From positions 186,001 to 250,000 of the forward strand of contig NZ_CP064032.1 in the NCBI RefSeq assembly GCF_049532905.1: a DNA stretch of 64,000 nt. The letters are read 5' to 3'. The notes beneath the pieces are model-generated. The model made no database searches. It worked only from the letters and a program-made list of their open reading frames with translations, and was not told the origin of the DNA. Positions 51,791 to 62,004 of this stretch are shown here, piece after piece. Origin of the DNA: Dyella_B nitratireducens. Its GTDB lineage: Bacteria > Pseudomonadota > Gammaproteobacteria > Xanthomonadales > Rhodanobacteraceae. The translations under genes and the position numbers were made by a program. How positions within the stretch are numbered: the stretch's first letter is position 1; every line of letters starts with the position of its first letter.

Positions 51791-52282
51791 TCAGTTGTGC
51801 ACTTCCTCGAAGCGATTCGCATCGCGATTCTTGCGCACCTTGGCGGGGTCCCACACACGACCGTTCATGGCGATATAAACGCCATCTGGCAGTGTCTGCA
51901 CGGCAGCTACTGCACAGCCGATATTGAACACCGCATCCGAACCCTGAAAGCGCGCCGGATTCAATGCACCGGTGAGCACGATCACCTTGCCCTTGAGAGT
52001 GGCGAGTTCCCTTGCGGTTTCCACCATCGTATCGGTTCCGTGCGTGACCAGTACGTGGCGGTTCGGCTGCGCTTCGATAGTGGAACGGATCAAGGCGCGG
52101 TCTTCCTGCGTGATGTGCAGGCTGTCCTTGCGCAGAATCGGAATCACGTCGAACTGAAACGCTACGCCAAGCTGGCTCAGGATCTCGCCGATTTGCGGTG
52201 CGCCGATCTTGTAGTCCGACTTGTCGTCGAAGTAGATCTTGTCGATGGTGCCGCCGGTGGTGACGATGGTCAGATGCTGCAT
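51791..52282 (-). CDS. short asparaginase-domain protein
   Basis: 163 residues, matching only the N-terminal domain of bacterial L-asparaginase: TTGGTIDK (Thr nucleophile), THGTDTMVETA (Thr-Asp pair), VIVLTGALNPARFQGSDA and the end of the domain at NRFEEV. The C-terminal domain, which shapes the active site from the neighbouring subunit, is absent and the DNA to the left is a REP. Such short forms are conserved in some lineages; whether it hydrolyses Asn is unknown. Confidence 0.85.
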   Translation of the reverse strand: MQHLTIVTTGGTIDKIYFDDKSDYKIGAPQIGEILSQLGVAFQFDVIPILRKDSLHITQEDRALIRSTIEAQPNRHVLVTHGTDTMVETARELATLKGKVIVLTGALNPARFQGSDAVFNIGCAVAAVQTLPDGVYIAMNGRVWDPAKVRKNRDANRFEEVHN

Positions 52283-52338
52283 GATCGTAGGCGCGTGAAG
52301 AGGGTGGCTGCGCATTCTAGCTGGTCTGGCGTAGGCGA

Positions 52339-53982
<1,644 letters not shown>

Positions 53983-54034
53983 GGTGGCTACCTCAGCAAG
54001 TCTGCGCCTAACCTACCAAATCCAGGCCCCGCTC

Positions 54035-54102
54035 GTAGGTTGGGGTGCAAACCCCAACGTTGCCATGCTCATCGCCATGTCGGGGTTTGCACCCCAATCT
54101 AC
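54035..54102. repeat. inverted GTAG-type REP pair, copy 7
   Basis: Perfect left unit; right unit with one stem mismatch (GTCGGGG and CCCCAATCTAC). Spacer is only 20 bp. The GTAG head of the right unit supplies the TAG stop codon of the DUF2069 gene. Confidence 0.92.
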
Positions 54103-54434
54103 GCTTTTTGCCGGCGCTTTACGCCTGCGCCAAGTGCACCAATCAGCAGCAACGCAAGTAGCACTTCGAGCAAGGCCGGCACGCGCTCCTGCGCCGAACT
54201 CCAGCTTTCGGCAATGCCATGACAGAAATACGGAAGGCTGAGCATGCCCACCCAGAGCAAGGCGCGCCGTGCGTTGCCGATGGCCAGGAACGGCAGTAGC
54301 AAGGGAATGACCGTGATACCCAAGGCCAGCCACACTGGCATGTGTTGTGGCGGAAACAGCCATCCATACCAGACGCATTGGAGCAGAATCAGTGCCATCC
54401 AGGCTGCCATGCCGATGCGAAGGTTGGTGCTCAT
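54099..54434 (-). CDS. DUF2069 inner-membrane protein
   Basis: 111 residues with four helices (AAWMALILLQCVWYGWLFPP, WLALGITVIPLLLPFLAI, LLWVGMLSLPYFCHGIAESW and LLEVLLALLLIGALGAGV). The YFCHGIAESW block is typical of DUF2069. Its start overlaps the wrbA stop (ATGA); in related genomes the pair is also adjacent. Function unknown. Confidence 0.88.
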   Translation of the reverse strand: MSTNLRIGMAAWMALILLQCVWYGWLFPPQHMPVWLALGITVIPLLLPFLAIGNARRALLWVGMLSLPYFCHGIAESWSSAQERVPALLEVLLALLLIGALGAGVKRRQKA

Positions 54435-55042
54435 GCGTTGGCGGCCAGCTTACGGGCGGTGTCCGCCAGCCGCCGGCCGAGTGCACGAGCAAGTTCTCGC
54501 TCATGCTCGCTGATGCTGTTGTCGCCTTTGGGGCCGGCCACATGGCTGGCACCGTACGGTGTGCCGCCGCTCAGCGTATGAGTAAGCGCCGGTTCGGTAT
54601 AGGGAATACCCAGCAGCAGCATGCCGTGATGGAGCAAGGGCAACGCCATGCTCAGCAGGGTGGATTCCTGGCCGCCGTGCATGGTGCTGGTGGCGGTGAA
54701 CACGGCGGCCGGCTTGCCGACCAGCGCGCCGCTGGCCCATTCGGCGCCGGTGCTGTCCAGGAAGTGCTTCAAGGGGGCGGCCATGTTGCCGAAGCGGGTC
54801 GGGCTACCCAAGGCCAGGCCCACGCATTCGTGCAGATCCTGACGGGTGACGTAGGGCGCGCCTTCCTCCGGCTCCGGCGGTTGCGCGATTTCGGTGATCG
54901 GTGCCACCGGCGGTACCTGGCGCAGGCGAGCGCGCATGCCTGGAATCTCCTCCACACCCCGCGCCATCAGGCGTGCTAGCTGGGCGGTATGGCCGTTGCG
55001 GCTGTAGTACAGGATCAGGATGTCGCTCATCGTTTGGGACAT
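54431..55042 (-). CDS. wrbA: NAD(P)H:quinone oxidoreductase WrbA
   Basis: 203 residues, flavodoxin-like. FMN motif ILYYSRNGHTAQLARLM, GSPTRFGNMAAPLKHFLDST, ATSTMHGGQESTLLSM and GGTPYGASHVAG. Reduces quinones by two electrons, avoiding semiquinone formation. No clear ribosome site; two ATG codons (55042, 55030) are possible. Divergent from the YihY gene. Confidence 0.94.
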   Translation of the reverse strand: MSQTMSDILILYYSRNGHTAQLARLMARGVEEIPGMRARLRQVPPVAPITEIAQPPEPEEGAPYVTRQDLHECVGLALGSPTRFGNMAAPLKHFLDSTGAEWASGALVGKPAAVFTATSTMHGGQESTLLSMALPLLHHGMLLLGIPYTEPALTHTLSGGTPYGASHVAGPKGDNSISEHERELARALGRRLADTARKLAANA

Positions 55043-55100
55043 GGGAACGGGATGGGGTAGTGTACGGGCGAGATATAAGGATGTTGAGCAGATTTCGCGT

Positions 55101-56390
55101 ATGAACCTGCATTTTGACCGCCATCGCACGTCGACATTTGGCCACTTTCTGTGGCAACGCTTTCTCGATGACAAATGCTTCGAGACGGCCGGCGCGCTTT
55201 CCTACACCACGCTGGTTTCGCTGGTGCCGCTTACCGTGGCGGTGCTGGCCATGTTCGCGGCGTTTCCGATGTTCGAGGAAGCGCGCGATACGCTGATCAA
55301 TTTTGTCTTCAGCAATTTCGTGCCAGCGGCGGGCGAGACCGTACAGAAGGCACTGCTGGATTTCGCCGCCAACGCCAGCAAGCTGACCGGCATCAGTATT
55401 CTGGTGATGCTGTTCAGTGCGGTATCGATGATGATCAGCATCGAAGACCGTTTGAATCGTATCTGGAAGGTACGCCAGCATCGCCCATGGGGGCCGCGTC
55501 TGCTGCTGTATTGGGCAGCGCTCACCCTCGGGCCGATCCTGGTGGTTGGTGGCATTGCACTAACGTCCTACGTCGCGGCAGTGCCGATGCTGCGTAGTGC
55601 CGGCGAGCAGCTTGGCATCGGGCAGGAATTGCTGAAAGCGCTGCCGTTCGTGGTGACGTTTTTCACCCTGTGGCTGCTTTACACCACGGTTCCCAATCGA
55701 CGCGTCAACAAGAAGCACACCGCGATGGGCGCCATGCTGGGTGCAATCTTGTTCGAGATCGCGCGCTGGATCTTCACGCACTACGTGCGCAGCGCGCACA
55801 ACTATCAGCAGATCTATGGTGCGTTGGCGATTATCCCACTGCTGCTGCTGTGGATTTACTTCTCGTGGGTGATCGTGATCCTGTGCGCGTCGGTATCGGC
55901 AGCCGTATCCGCATTCGAATACCAGAAGCCATGCGACGCATTGCCGGAAGGCTCGGAATTCCTGGGGCTGCTGGTGGTGTTGCGCCATTTTGTGGACGCG
56001 CAACGTGCCGGACGATGCGTGGACCTGCTCACCATTCGCGAAGCCGAACCCTGTCTGCGCAGCGAGGCGATCGCCACCTATTTTGATGACCTGCTGCGTG
56101 GAGGCCTCATCCAACGCAGCGAATCAGGGGGCTTGTCGCTGGTGCGCAGCCTGGACAGTACCGATCTGCTGCACGTCTATCGGCACAGCGGTTATCGCCT
56201 GCCTTTGAATCCGGTCGAGCAGGCGGCTGCTTCGGGCATCAAGCTGCCGCCGGAATTGCTGGCGCTGCTTACCCGGCTGGCACATTCGCTGGATGCCACA
56301 CTGGGGGCGCATCTGGACAAAGTTTATCCTGTCACCCCTTCGCTGGCCGCTTCGCGCCAGATCTCACAAACACAGGAATCGGAAACATGA
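55101..56390 (+). CDS. YihY/UPF0761 family inner-membrane protein
   Basis: 429 residues: a six-helix YihY (formerly RNase BN) domain (residues 25-275: GALSYTTLVSLVPLTVAVLA, MLFSAVSMMISIEDRLNRIW, YGALAIIPLLLLWIYFSW) and a soluble C-terminal winged-helix-like extension (280-429). Members are not RNases despite old names. Function unknown. Overlaps the TlpA gene downstream by four bases. Confidence 0.92.
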   Translation: MNLHFDRHRTSTFGHFLWQRFLDDKCFETAGALSYTTLVSLVPLTVAVLAMFAAFPMFEEARDTLINFVFSNFVPAAGETVQKALLDFAANASKLTGISILVMLFSAVSMMISIEDRLNRIWKVRQHRPWGPRLLLYWAALTLGPILVVGGIALTSYVAAVPMLRSAGEQLGIGQELLKALPFVVTFFTLWLLYTTVPNRRVNKKHTAMGAMLGAILFEIARWIFTHYVRSAHNYQQIYGALAIIPLLLLWIYFSWVIVILCASVSAAVSAFEYQKPCDALPEGSEFLGLLVVLRHFVDAQRAGRCVDLLTIREAEPCLRSEAIATYFDDLLRGGLIQRSESGGLSLVRSLDSTDLLHVYRHSGYRLPLNPVEQAAASGIKLPPELLALLTRLAHSLDATLGAHLDKVYPVTPSLAASRQISQTQESET

Positions 56391-56854
56391 AGTGGTTCGC
56401 ATCGTCTCTGCTGCTGGCGGTATGTCTGCTGGCTGCGCCCGTTTATGCCGCCATGCCGACCCAGCCTTCACTCAAGGTGACGACACTGGATGGCAAGCCA
56501 TACGACCTGGCTACCGAGCGAGGGCATTGGGTGATCGTGAATTTCTGGGCGACGTGGTGCGTGCCATGCATCAAGGAATTGCCGGATATTTCGCAGTTCG
56601 TGAAGACGCACCCCAATGTACGCGCCATCGGCATTGCGTATGACGATACCGATCCTGCCGACATTCGCGCCTTCCTGGTTAAGCATCCGGTGAGCTTTCC
56701 GGTGGCGCAGGTCACCATGGACAAGCCGTTGACGGATTTCGATGAACCGCTTGGCTTGCCAACCACTTACTTGATCGGGCCTGACGGCAAGGTGGCCAAG
56801 CATTTCATGGGGCCGGTGACGTCGGCTTCGTTGAGTGCAGCCATCGGAAAATAA
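56387..56854 (+). CDS. TlpA-like thiol-disulfide oxidoreductase
   Basis: 155 residues, signal peptide ending PVYAA, thioredoxin fold with ATWCVPCIKE (Cys in WCVPC) and a cis-Pro region GLPTTYLIGPDG. A periplasmic reductase, perhaps for cytochrome c maturation. Translationally coupled to the YihY gene and four bases before the acylphosphatase gene, so one operon. Confidence 0.93.
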   Translation: MKWFASSLLLAVCLLAAPVYAAMPTQPSLKVTTLDGKPYDLATERGHWVIVNFWATWCVPCIKELPDISQFVKTHPNVRAIGIAYDDTDPADIRAFLVKHPVSFPVAQVTMDKPLTDFDEPLGLPTTYLIGPDGKVAKHFMGPVTSASLSAAIGK

Positions 56855-56858
56855 GCTT

Positions 56859-57125
56859 ATGAGCACTGCGCGTTTCGTGGTCAGCGGCAAGGTGCAAGGT
56901 GTGTTTTTTCGTGCCAGCGCCCGTAACGAGGCACAACGCCGCGGCTTGCAGGGGCATGCGCGCAATCTGAGCGATGGCCGGGTGGAAGTGGTTGCCAGTG
57001 GCAGCGACGAAGCACTGCTCGAACTCGAGCAATGGCTGCAGCATGGACCGCCGGCCGCGAGGGTGGCGGAGGTGAGCCGCCACAAGCACGAAGGTGAAGT
57101 GTCGAAAGGATTTCTCGTTTTCTAG
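56859..57125 (+). CDS. acylphosphatase
   Basis: 88 residues. Hydrolyses acyl-phosphates. Signature FVVSGKVQGVFFRASARNEA (catalytic Arg in FFRA and Asn in ARNLSDG) and DGRVEVVASG. The start was chosen at the second ATG; ATAAGCTT precedes it. Confidence 0.95.
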   Translation: MSTARFVVSGKVQGVFFRASARNEAQRRGLQGHARNLSDGRVEVVASGSDEALLELEQWLQHGPPAARVAEVSRHKHEGEVSKGFLVF

Positions 57126-57145
57126 CGGCTTGCCTGTTGTTCGAC

Positions 57146-59251
57146 CTATTGCAAGTCGATATCTGCAGGTGGCCGTCCGATGCGATAGCGCGCGCTGATT
57201 GCCAACACAGCGCGCCGAAAATCCGCTGCGAAACCTTGCACGTCGAACAATGGATGTTTGCTGCGCTGTTGCATGATGTGCTGGCGCAGTGTCGCCAGCG
57301 CTTCCGGATCATTGCCTAGCGCGGTGGCCATGCCAATGAATGATGTGTTGTCGCCCAGGATCAACTCGGGCAGTCCGAGGTGGTGGAGCAGACTCGTGAC
57401 CGTGCGCGATGCCATGGTTTCGCCGGTGCGGGTGAGCACCGGACAGCCTGCCCAAAGTGCATCCGAAGCAGGTGCGCGCGAATTGATGGGCAGCGTATCC
57501 AGGTATAGATCCACGTGCGCGTAGCGCGCCAGGTATTCCGCATACGGCATGCGCGGCATGAAGATCAGCCGCTCGGGCGCGATATCGAGCGCGAGCGCCG
57601 CTTGCCGTAGGTGGTCGTCCGTGTTCGCAGGTCCCGTAAGCAGCCACAGCACGCTACCCGGAACCTGTTGCAGGATAAGCATGCAGCGTGCGAATACGCC
57701 CGGGTTGATCGCTTGCGTCTCGTTGAAGCAAGCGAACACGACGCCTTGCTCCGGCAAGCCACAGGCCGCTCGCGAGGGAACTTCCGCCTGGGCGCGATTC
57801 GGGTCGTTCGGCTGGTGGCAGCGCGGCAGGCGCACCACCTTTTCGAAGACGTGTTGGCGCAATTCGCGCGGCAGTGTGATCGCATCGGAAAGCAGATAAT
57901 CCATCCACTGCGCGCCGGAACTGCCGATGTAGCCTAGCCAGCCGACTTGGATGGGCGCTGGGCACAAGGCCATCAGTTCCGCATTGCCGCGGCTGCGATA
58001 GCCATTGAGATCAAACAGGATTTCGATCGCTGCACCATGAATGCGTTGCGCGACCTGGACGCGATTCAGTGCGGAGACGTCGTGCAATGTCGCTGTCGCG
58101 GAAAGGCGCCGCCGTACCGCGCTGCCGTCGTCGGGCGTGGTGGCGAACAGGTGGATGTCCAGATCGCTATCGGACAAGGCCTCGATCATGGCGACAATGT
58201 GTTGGCCAAAGGCGGATTCGTTCAAGCCTTCTACCAGCATGCCGACACGGACCGGGGTGTCCGGCATGGGTAGTGCGTGGCGCAGATTCAGTTGCTGGCG
58301 GAACCCGGCTGCCTGGTTTTCGATGAGCGATGCATAGTTTTTTGCGCAGCGCAGTTGCAGCTCGGCATCGACATCTTCGCTAAGAAAAGCGAACGGATGG
58401 ACGCCTGGGCTGTCTTCTGAGACGGCGCGGATGACACGCTCGCTGAGTGCGTCGATGTCTTGCCAGCGGCACAGACGGCGTCGCACAAACAACAATTGCG
58501 CCATCACCGGTACCGAATCGGGTGCGCGCGCCAGGGCTTCGGTAAAAGCATCGTGTGCAGCGGTCAGGTCGCCGGCTTCGTCCAGCATCAATGCTGCCTG
58601 GAACATGTGCTGCACGTTGTTCGGCGCCAGCTTGCCGGCCTGTAACAGTGAAGCGGCGCCTTCTTGCGGCCGGCGCTGCAGATGCAGCAGATGTCCGAGC
58701 ATGGCGTGGGCGAACTCGGTATTGGGCGCTTGCTGCAACACCTGGCGGACCAGGGGCTCGGCTTCTGCATAACGCCCCAGCTCCATTTCCGCTCCGGCAA
58801 GGTTGAGGCGCAGGGCCGGGTGCTGCGGCATGCTTTGCAAGGCCTGCGCAAACGCATCGCGCCCCTGTACGCGCTGGCCGGTGGACATGTACGCCGTGCC
58901 CAGCGCTTGCAGCAATGCCGGATGTCCCGGCGCTTTGACCAGTGCTTTCTGCAGGCGCTCGATGGCGGCGCTGAGACGGCCGTCGGCCATGGCAAGGCTG
59001 GCGAGATTGCACTGCAGCTCGACGTCGTTCGGGGCGAGTTCCGCGGCGCGATTCAGCGCCGTTTGCGCGTCGCGGCGGCGATCCAGACGTAACAGCGCTA
59101 CGCCATGCAAACGAATCAGCTCGGCCGATACCGGGAATTGCCGCCGCGCTGCGGCGGCAAATTGGGCCGCTTCCTCGTTGGCATCACGCTGCAGCAATTC
59201 GCTGAGCTTTTGCAGGGTGGAGGTGATGTCGGTGAGTGGGGCGTCGGTCAT
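57146..59251 (-). CDS. TPR-containing GT41 (O-GlcNAc transferase-like) protein
   Basis: About 701 residues. N-terminal TPR array (about 35-240; repeats such as ALNRAAELAPNDVELQCNLA and ALQKALVKAPGHPALLQALG-like helices) followed by a GT41 catalytic half (about 330-690) with FDLNGYRSRGNAELMA, PIQVGWLGYIGSSGAQWMDY, FACFNETQAINPGVF and VPGSVLWLLTGP. Related to SPY/OGT and Actinobacillus NGT-like proteins; could glycosylate proteins such as adhesins. The frame is open to 59290 and start choice is uncertain. Confidence 0.88.
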   Translation of the reverse strand: MTDAPLTDITSTLQKLSELLQRDANEEAAQFAAAARRQFPVSAELIRLHGVALLRLDRRRDAQTALNRAAELAPNDVELQCNLASLAMADGRLSAAIERLQKALVKAPGHPALLQALGTAYMSTGQRVQGRDAFAQALQSMPQHPALRLNLAGAEMELGRYAEAEPLVRQVLQQAPNTEFAHAMLGHLLHLQRRPQEGAASLLQAGKLAPNNVQHMFQAALMLDEAGDLTAAHDAFTEALARAPDSVPVMAQLLFVRRRLCRWQDIDALSERVIRAVSEDSPGVHPFAFLSEDVDAELQLRCAKNYASLIENQAAGFRQQLNLRHALPMPDTPVRVGMLVEGLNESAFGQHIVAMIEALSDSDLDIHLFATTPDDGSAVRRRLSATATLHDVSALNRVQVAQRIHGAAIEILFDLNGYRSRGNAELMALCPAPIQVGWLGYIGSSGAQWMDYLLSDAITLPRELRQHVFEKVVRLPRCHQPNDPNRAQAEVPSRAACGLPEQGVVFACFNETQAINPGVFARCMLILQQVPGSVLWLLTGPANTDDHLRQAALALDIAPERLIFMPRMPYAEYLARYAHVDLYLDTLPINSRAPASDALWAGCPVLTRTGETMASRTVTSLLHHLGLPELILGDNTSFIGMATALGNDPEALATLRQHIMQQRSKHPLFDVQGFAADFRRAVLAISARYRIGRPPADIDLQ

Positions 59252-59359
59252 TGGCTGGCGGCAGTGCATCAAGATGAAGAAGCCTGCCATCAGCGCTGGC
59301 GCGACGAGCTGGTAAGACTGGCCCCTGTAACTAGCTTTAGAGTACTGCGAACTTCACTC

Positions 59360-59434
59360 GTAGGTTGGGGTGCAAACCCCAACCTCGGGGTCTTAAATGG
59401 GCATCGCAATGTTGGGGTTTGCACCCCAACCTAC
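59360..59434. repeat. inverted GTAG-type REP pair, copy 8
   Basis: Two perfect 24-bp units with GTAG heads; spacer 27 bp. It lies between the GT41 gene start and the prfA stop, 12 bp from the latter. Confidence 0.95.
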
Positions 59435-59446
59435 GGGCCTTAGCCG

Positions 59447-60526
59447 TCAATGGCCGCCGAGCGATTTCAACTCATCCGCCTGATGTTCCCTGGTTAGCGA
59501 GCCGAACAGCTCGTCCAGGTGGCCTTGCATCACATCTGGCAGGTTATGCAGGTCCAGGCCGATGCGATGGTCGGTGATCAGGTTGTCCTTGTAGCGATAA
59601 GTACGGATACGTTGGCTGCGATCGCCGGTGCCTACCTGCAGGCGCCGCGACTGCGCTTGCTCGGCAGTCTGCTTGGACTGTGCCTCGTCCAGCAGGCGTG
59701 CCTTGAGCAGGCTCATCGCGCGGGCGCGGTTTTTGTGCTGGCTGCGTTCGTCCTGGCATTCCACCACGATGCCGCTGGGCAGATGCGTGATGCGGATCGC
59801 CGAATCGGTCTTGTTGACGTGCTGGCCGCCGGCGCCGGAGGCGCGGAAGGTGTCGACCTTTAGGTCCGCAGGCGAAATATCGATGTCTTCGATCTCGTCC
59901 ATCTCCGGCAGCACGGCCACGGTGGCGGTGGAGGTGTGTACGCGACCTTGTGATTCGGTCACCGGCACACGCTTCACACAATGCACGCCCGATTCGAATT
60001 TGAGCCGGGAATAGGCGCCCTTGCCTTCGATGCGGGCGATGATTTCTTTATAGCCGCCGTATTCCCCGGGGTTTTCGCTGAGCACCTCCACCTGCCAGCG
60101 CTGGCGTTCGGCGTAGCGGGTGTACATGCGGAACAGGTCGCCGGCGAAGATGGCGGCTTCATCGCCGCCGGAGCCGGCGCGTACTTCGAGGAACAGGTTG
60201 GCTTCGTCGCGTGGATCCTTGGGGATCAGCAGCAGTTGCAGTTCGCCGTCGAGTTGGGCTAGGCGGGTTTCCAGGCGCGCGATGTCCTCGGCGGCCATGT
60301 CGCGCAGTTCGGGGTCATCCAGCATGGCGCGCGCGTCGTCGAGTTCGTGTTCGGTGTTGGCCAGTTCGCGCATGGCATCGGCGACCGGCTGAAGCTGGGC
60401 GTATTCACGCGACAGTTCGCGGAAACGCGCGTTGTCGGCCAGCACATCGGGCTGGCTAAGCAGCAGGGCGAGTTCTTCGTGGCGTTCGACGGTGGCTTCG
60501 AGTTTGCTGCGAATGGAAGGTGTCAT
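59447..60526 (-). CDS. prfA: peptide chain release factor 1
   Basis: 359 residues. Reads UAG and UAA stop codons: tripeptide motif PVT in RVPVTESQGR, catalytic GGQ in ASGAGGQHVNKTDSAIR (about residues 232-234), plus VRAGSGGDEAA. The start follows the family (MTPSIRSKLEATVERHEEL); the frame is open back to 60652. Downstream of hemA by 64 bp on the same strand, the classic hemA-prfA operon. Confidence 0.97.
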   Translation of the reverse strand: MTPSIRSKLEATVERHEELALLLSQPDVLADNARFRELSREYAQLQPVADAMRELANTEHELDDARAMLDDPELRDMAAEDIARLETRLAQLDGELQLLLIPKDPRDEANLFLEVRAGSGGDEAAIFAGDLFRMYTRYAERQRWQVEVLSENPGEYGGYKEIIARIEGKGAYSRLKFESGVHCVKRVPVTESQGRVHTSTATVAVLPEMDEIEDIDISPADLKVDTFRASGAGGQHVNKTDSAIRITHLPSGIVVECQDERSQHKNRARAMSLLKARLLDEAQSKQTAEQAQSRRLQVGTGDRSQRIRTYRYKDNLITDHRIGLDLHNLPDVMQGHLDELFGSLTREHQADELKSLGGH

Positions 60527-60590
60527 GGGCGGCGAAAGAGTAGGGGGGGACAAGCGAGAACACACGTAACGCGGCAGCCAGCCGCACTCG

Positions 60591-61871
60591 CTATTCGTCG
60601 CTCGTCCCGACTTTTTCGTCTTCACCCAGGCCGTATAGACGGCCCGCAGCATGCAGCAGATCGTAGTCGCCGCTGAGGGTGGCCTCGCGCAACCGCGCGC
60701 TGGGATGGTGCAGCAATTTGTTGGTCAGGGTGTTGGCCAGGAACGCCAGCGCTTCATCCGGCGACTTGCCGCGCGCGAGCATGGCACGCGCCTTTTCCAA
60801 CACCTGGTCGCGATAGATTTCGGCGTGCGCACGCAGGTCGACGGCGGGATTGCGCACGGTCAACGCACGGCGCCAGGACATGTAGCGTTCGACTTGCAGA
60901 TCGATGATCGCATCGGCCTCGCGTGCGGCGTTTTCGCGCGAACGGCGGTTGTCGTCGATGACCTGACGCAGGTCGTCGATGCCGTAGAGATAGACGTCCG
61001 GCAACTCGCCGACCGCAGGTTCGATATCGCGCGGTACGGCGATGTCGACCATGAACATCGGCTTGCGGCGGCGCGCGGCGATGGCTTTTTCCACCACGGT
61101 GCGCGTCAGCACGGGCTGCCGTGCAGCCGTAGAAGCGATCACGATGTCTGCTTCGGCAAGATGCTGCGGCAGATCATGCAGCGAGATGGCGTAGCCGCCG
61201 TACCTGCCCGCAAGCTCTTGCGCGTTTTCCAATGTGCGATTGGCGACGATCAGTCGGCGCACTTGCTTTTCGGCCAGGTGACGTGAGGCCAGCTCGATGG
61301 TGTCCCCCGCGCCGATCAGCAGCACGCAGGCTTGGCGCAGGTCTGTAAAAACGCGTTCGGCCAGCCGCACCGCGGTGAATGCTACCGACACGGTATGCGC
61401 CCCGATGCGAGTATCAGTGCGCACGCGTTTGGCGACCGAGAAGGTGTGCTGCAGCAGGCGATCCATCGGCGTCTTCAGCGCGTGAGCGTCGCGGGCCTGC
61501 TGGTAGGCGTCCTTGACCTGGCCGAGAATCTGCGGTTCGCCGAGCACCATCGAATCCAGGCCGGTGGCGACCCGAAACATATGTCTCACGGCCGCCTCGT
61601 CATCATGGCGATACAGGAACTCGTCAAGCTTGCCGGGAGTCAGACGGTGGTGACGGCTTAGCCACTCCTGCGGGACGTTTTCCGCGCCGGCCGTTACGCT
61701 GACGTAAAGTTCGGTGCGGTTGCAGGTGGAGAGGATCAGCGCTTCGTCAATGCCGGGTTCGCGCGCAAGTTCGCACAAGGCGGCGCTGGTCGCGTCCTCG
61801 TCGAACGCCACCTGTTCGCGCAGGCTGACCGGCGCGGTGAGATGGTTGAGCCCGAGGGCGATCAGCTTCAT
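60591..61871 (-). CDS. hemA: glutamyl-tRNA reductase HemA
   Basis: First committed step of tetrapyrrole synthesis: glutamyl-tRNA(Glu) to glutamate-1-semialdehyde. 426 residues. Catalytic Cys50 in ILSTCNRTELYV, GEPQILGQVKDAY, NADPH-binding ACVLLIGAGDTIELASRHL, and a long helical dimerisation domain at the C-terminus. Divergent from the TPR lipoprotein gene by 133 bp, followed by prfA. Confidence 0.97.
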   Translation of the reverse strand: MKLIALGLNHLTAPVSLREQVAFDEDATSAALCELAREPGIDEALILSTCNRTELYVSVTAGAENVPQEWLSRHHRLTPGKLDEFLYRHDDEAAVRHMFRVATGLDSMVLGEPQILGQVKDAYQQARDAHALKTPMDRLLQHTFSVAKRVRTDTRIGAHTVSVAFTAVRLAERVFTDLRQACVLLIGAGDTIELASRHLAEKQVRRLIVANRTLENAQELAGRYGGYAISLHDLPQHLAEADIVIASTAARQPVLTRTVVEKAIAARRRKPMFMVDIAVPRDIEPAVGELPDVYLYGIDDLRQVIDDNRRSRENAAREADAIIDLQVERYMSWRRALTVRNPAVDLRAHAEIYRDQVLEKARAMLARGKSPDEALAFLANTLTNKLLHHPSARLREATLSGDYDLLHAAGRLYGLGEDEKVGTSDE

Positions 61872-62004
61872 GACGTGATGCGAGTGAGGGCGACGGGCGT
61901 GGGCCGGCGTAGACTAGGTGTGCTCAGATTCATTTTACGCCTGCGCATGAATGATCTGAGCATCCCTAAGTGCGCCAAAATGGCGAATTGGTTGGAGGAA
62001 TAGT

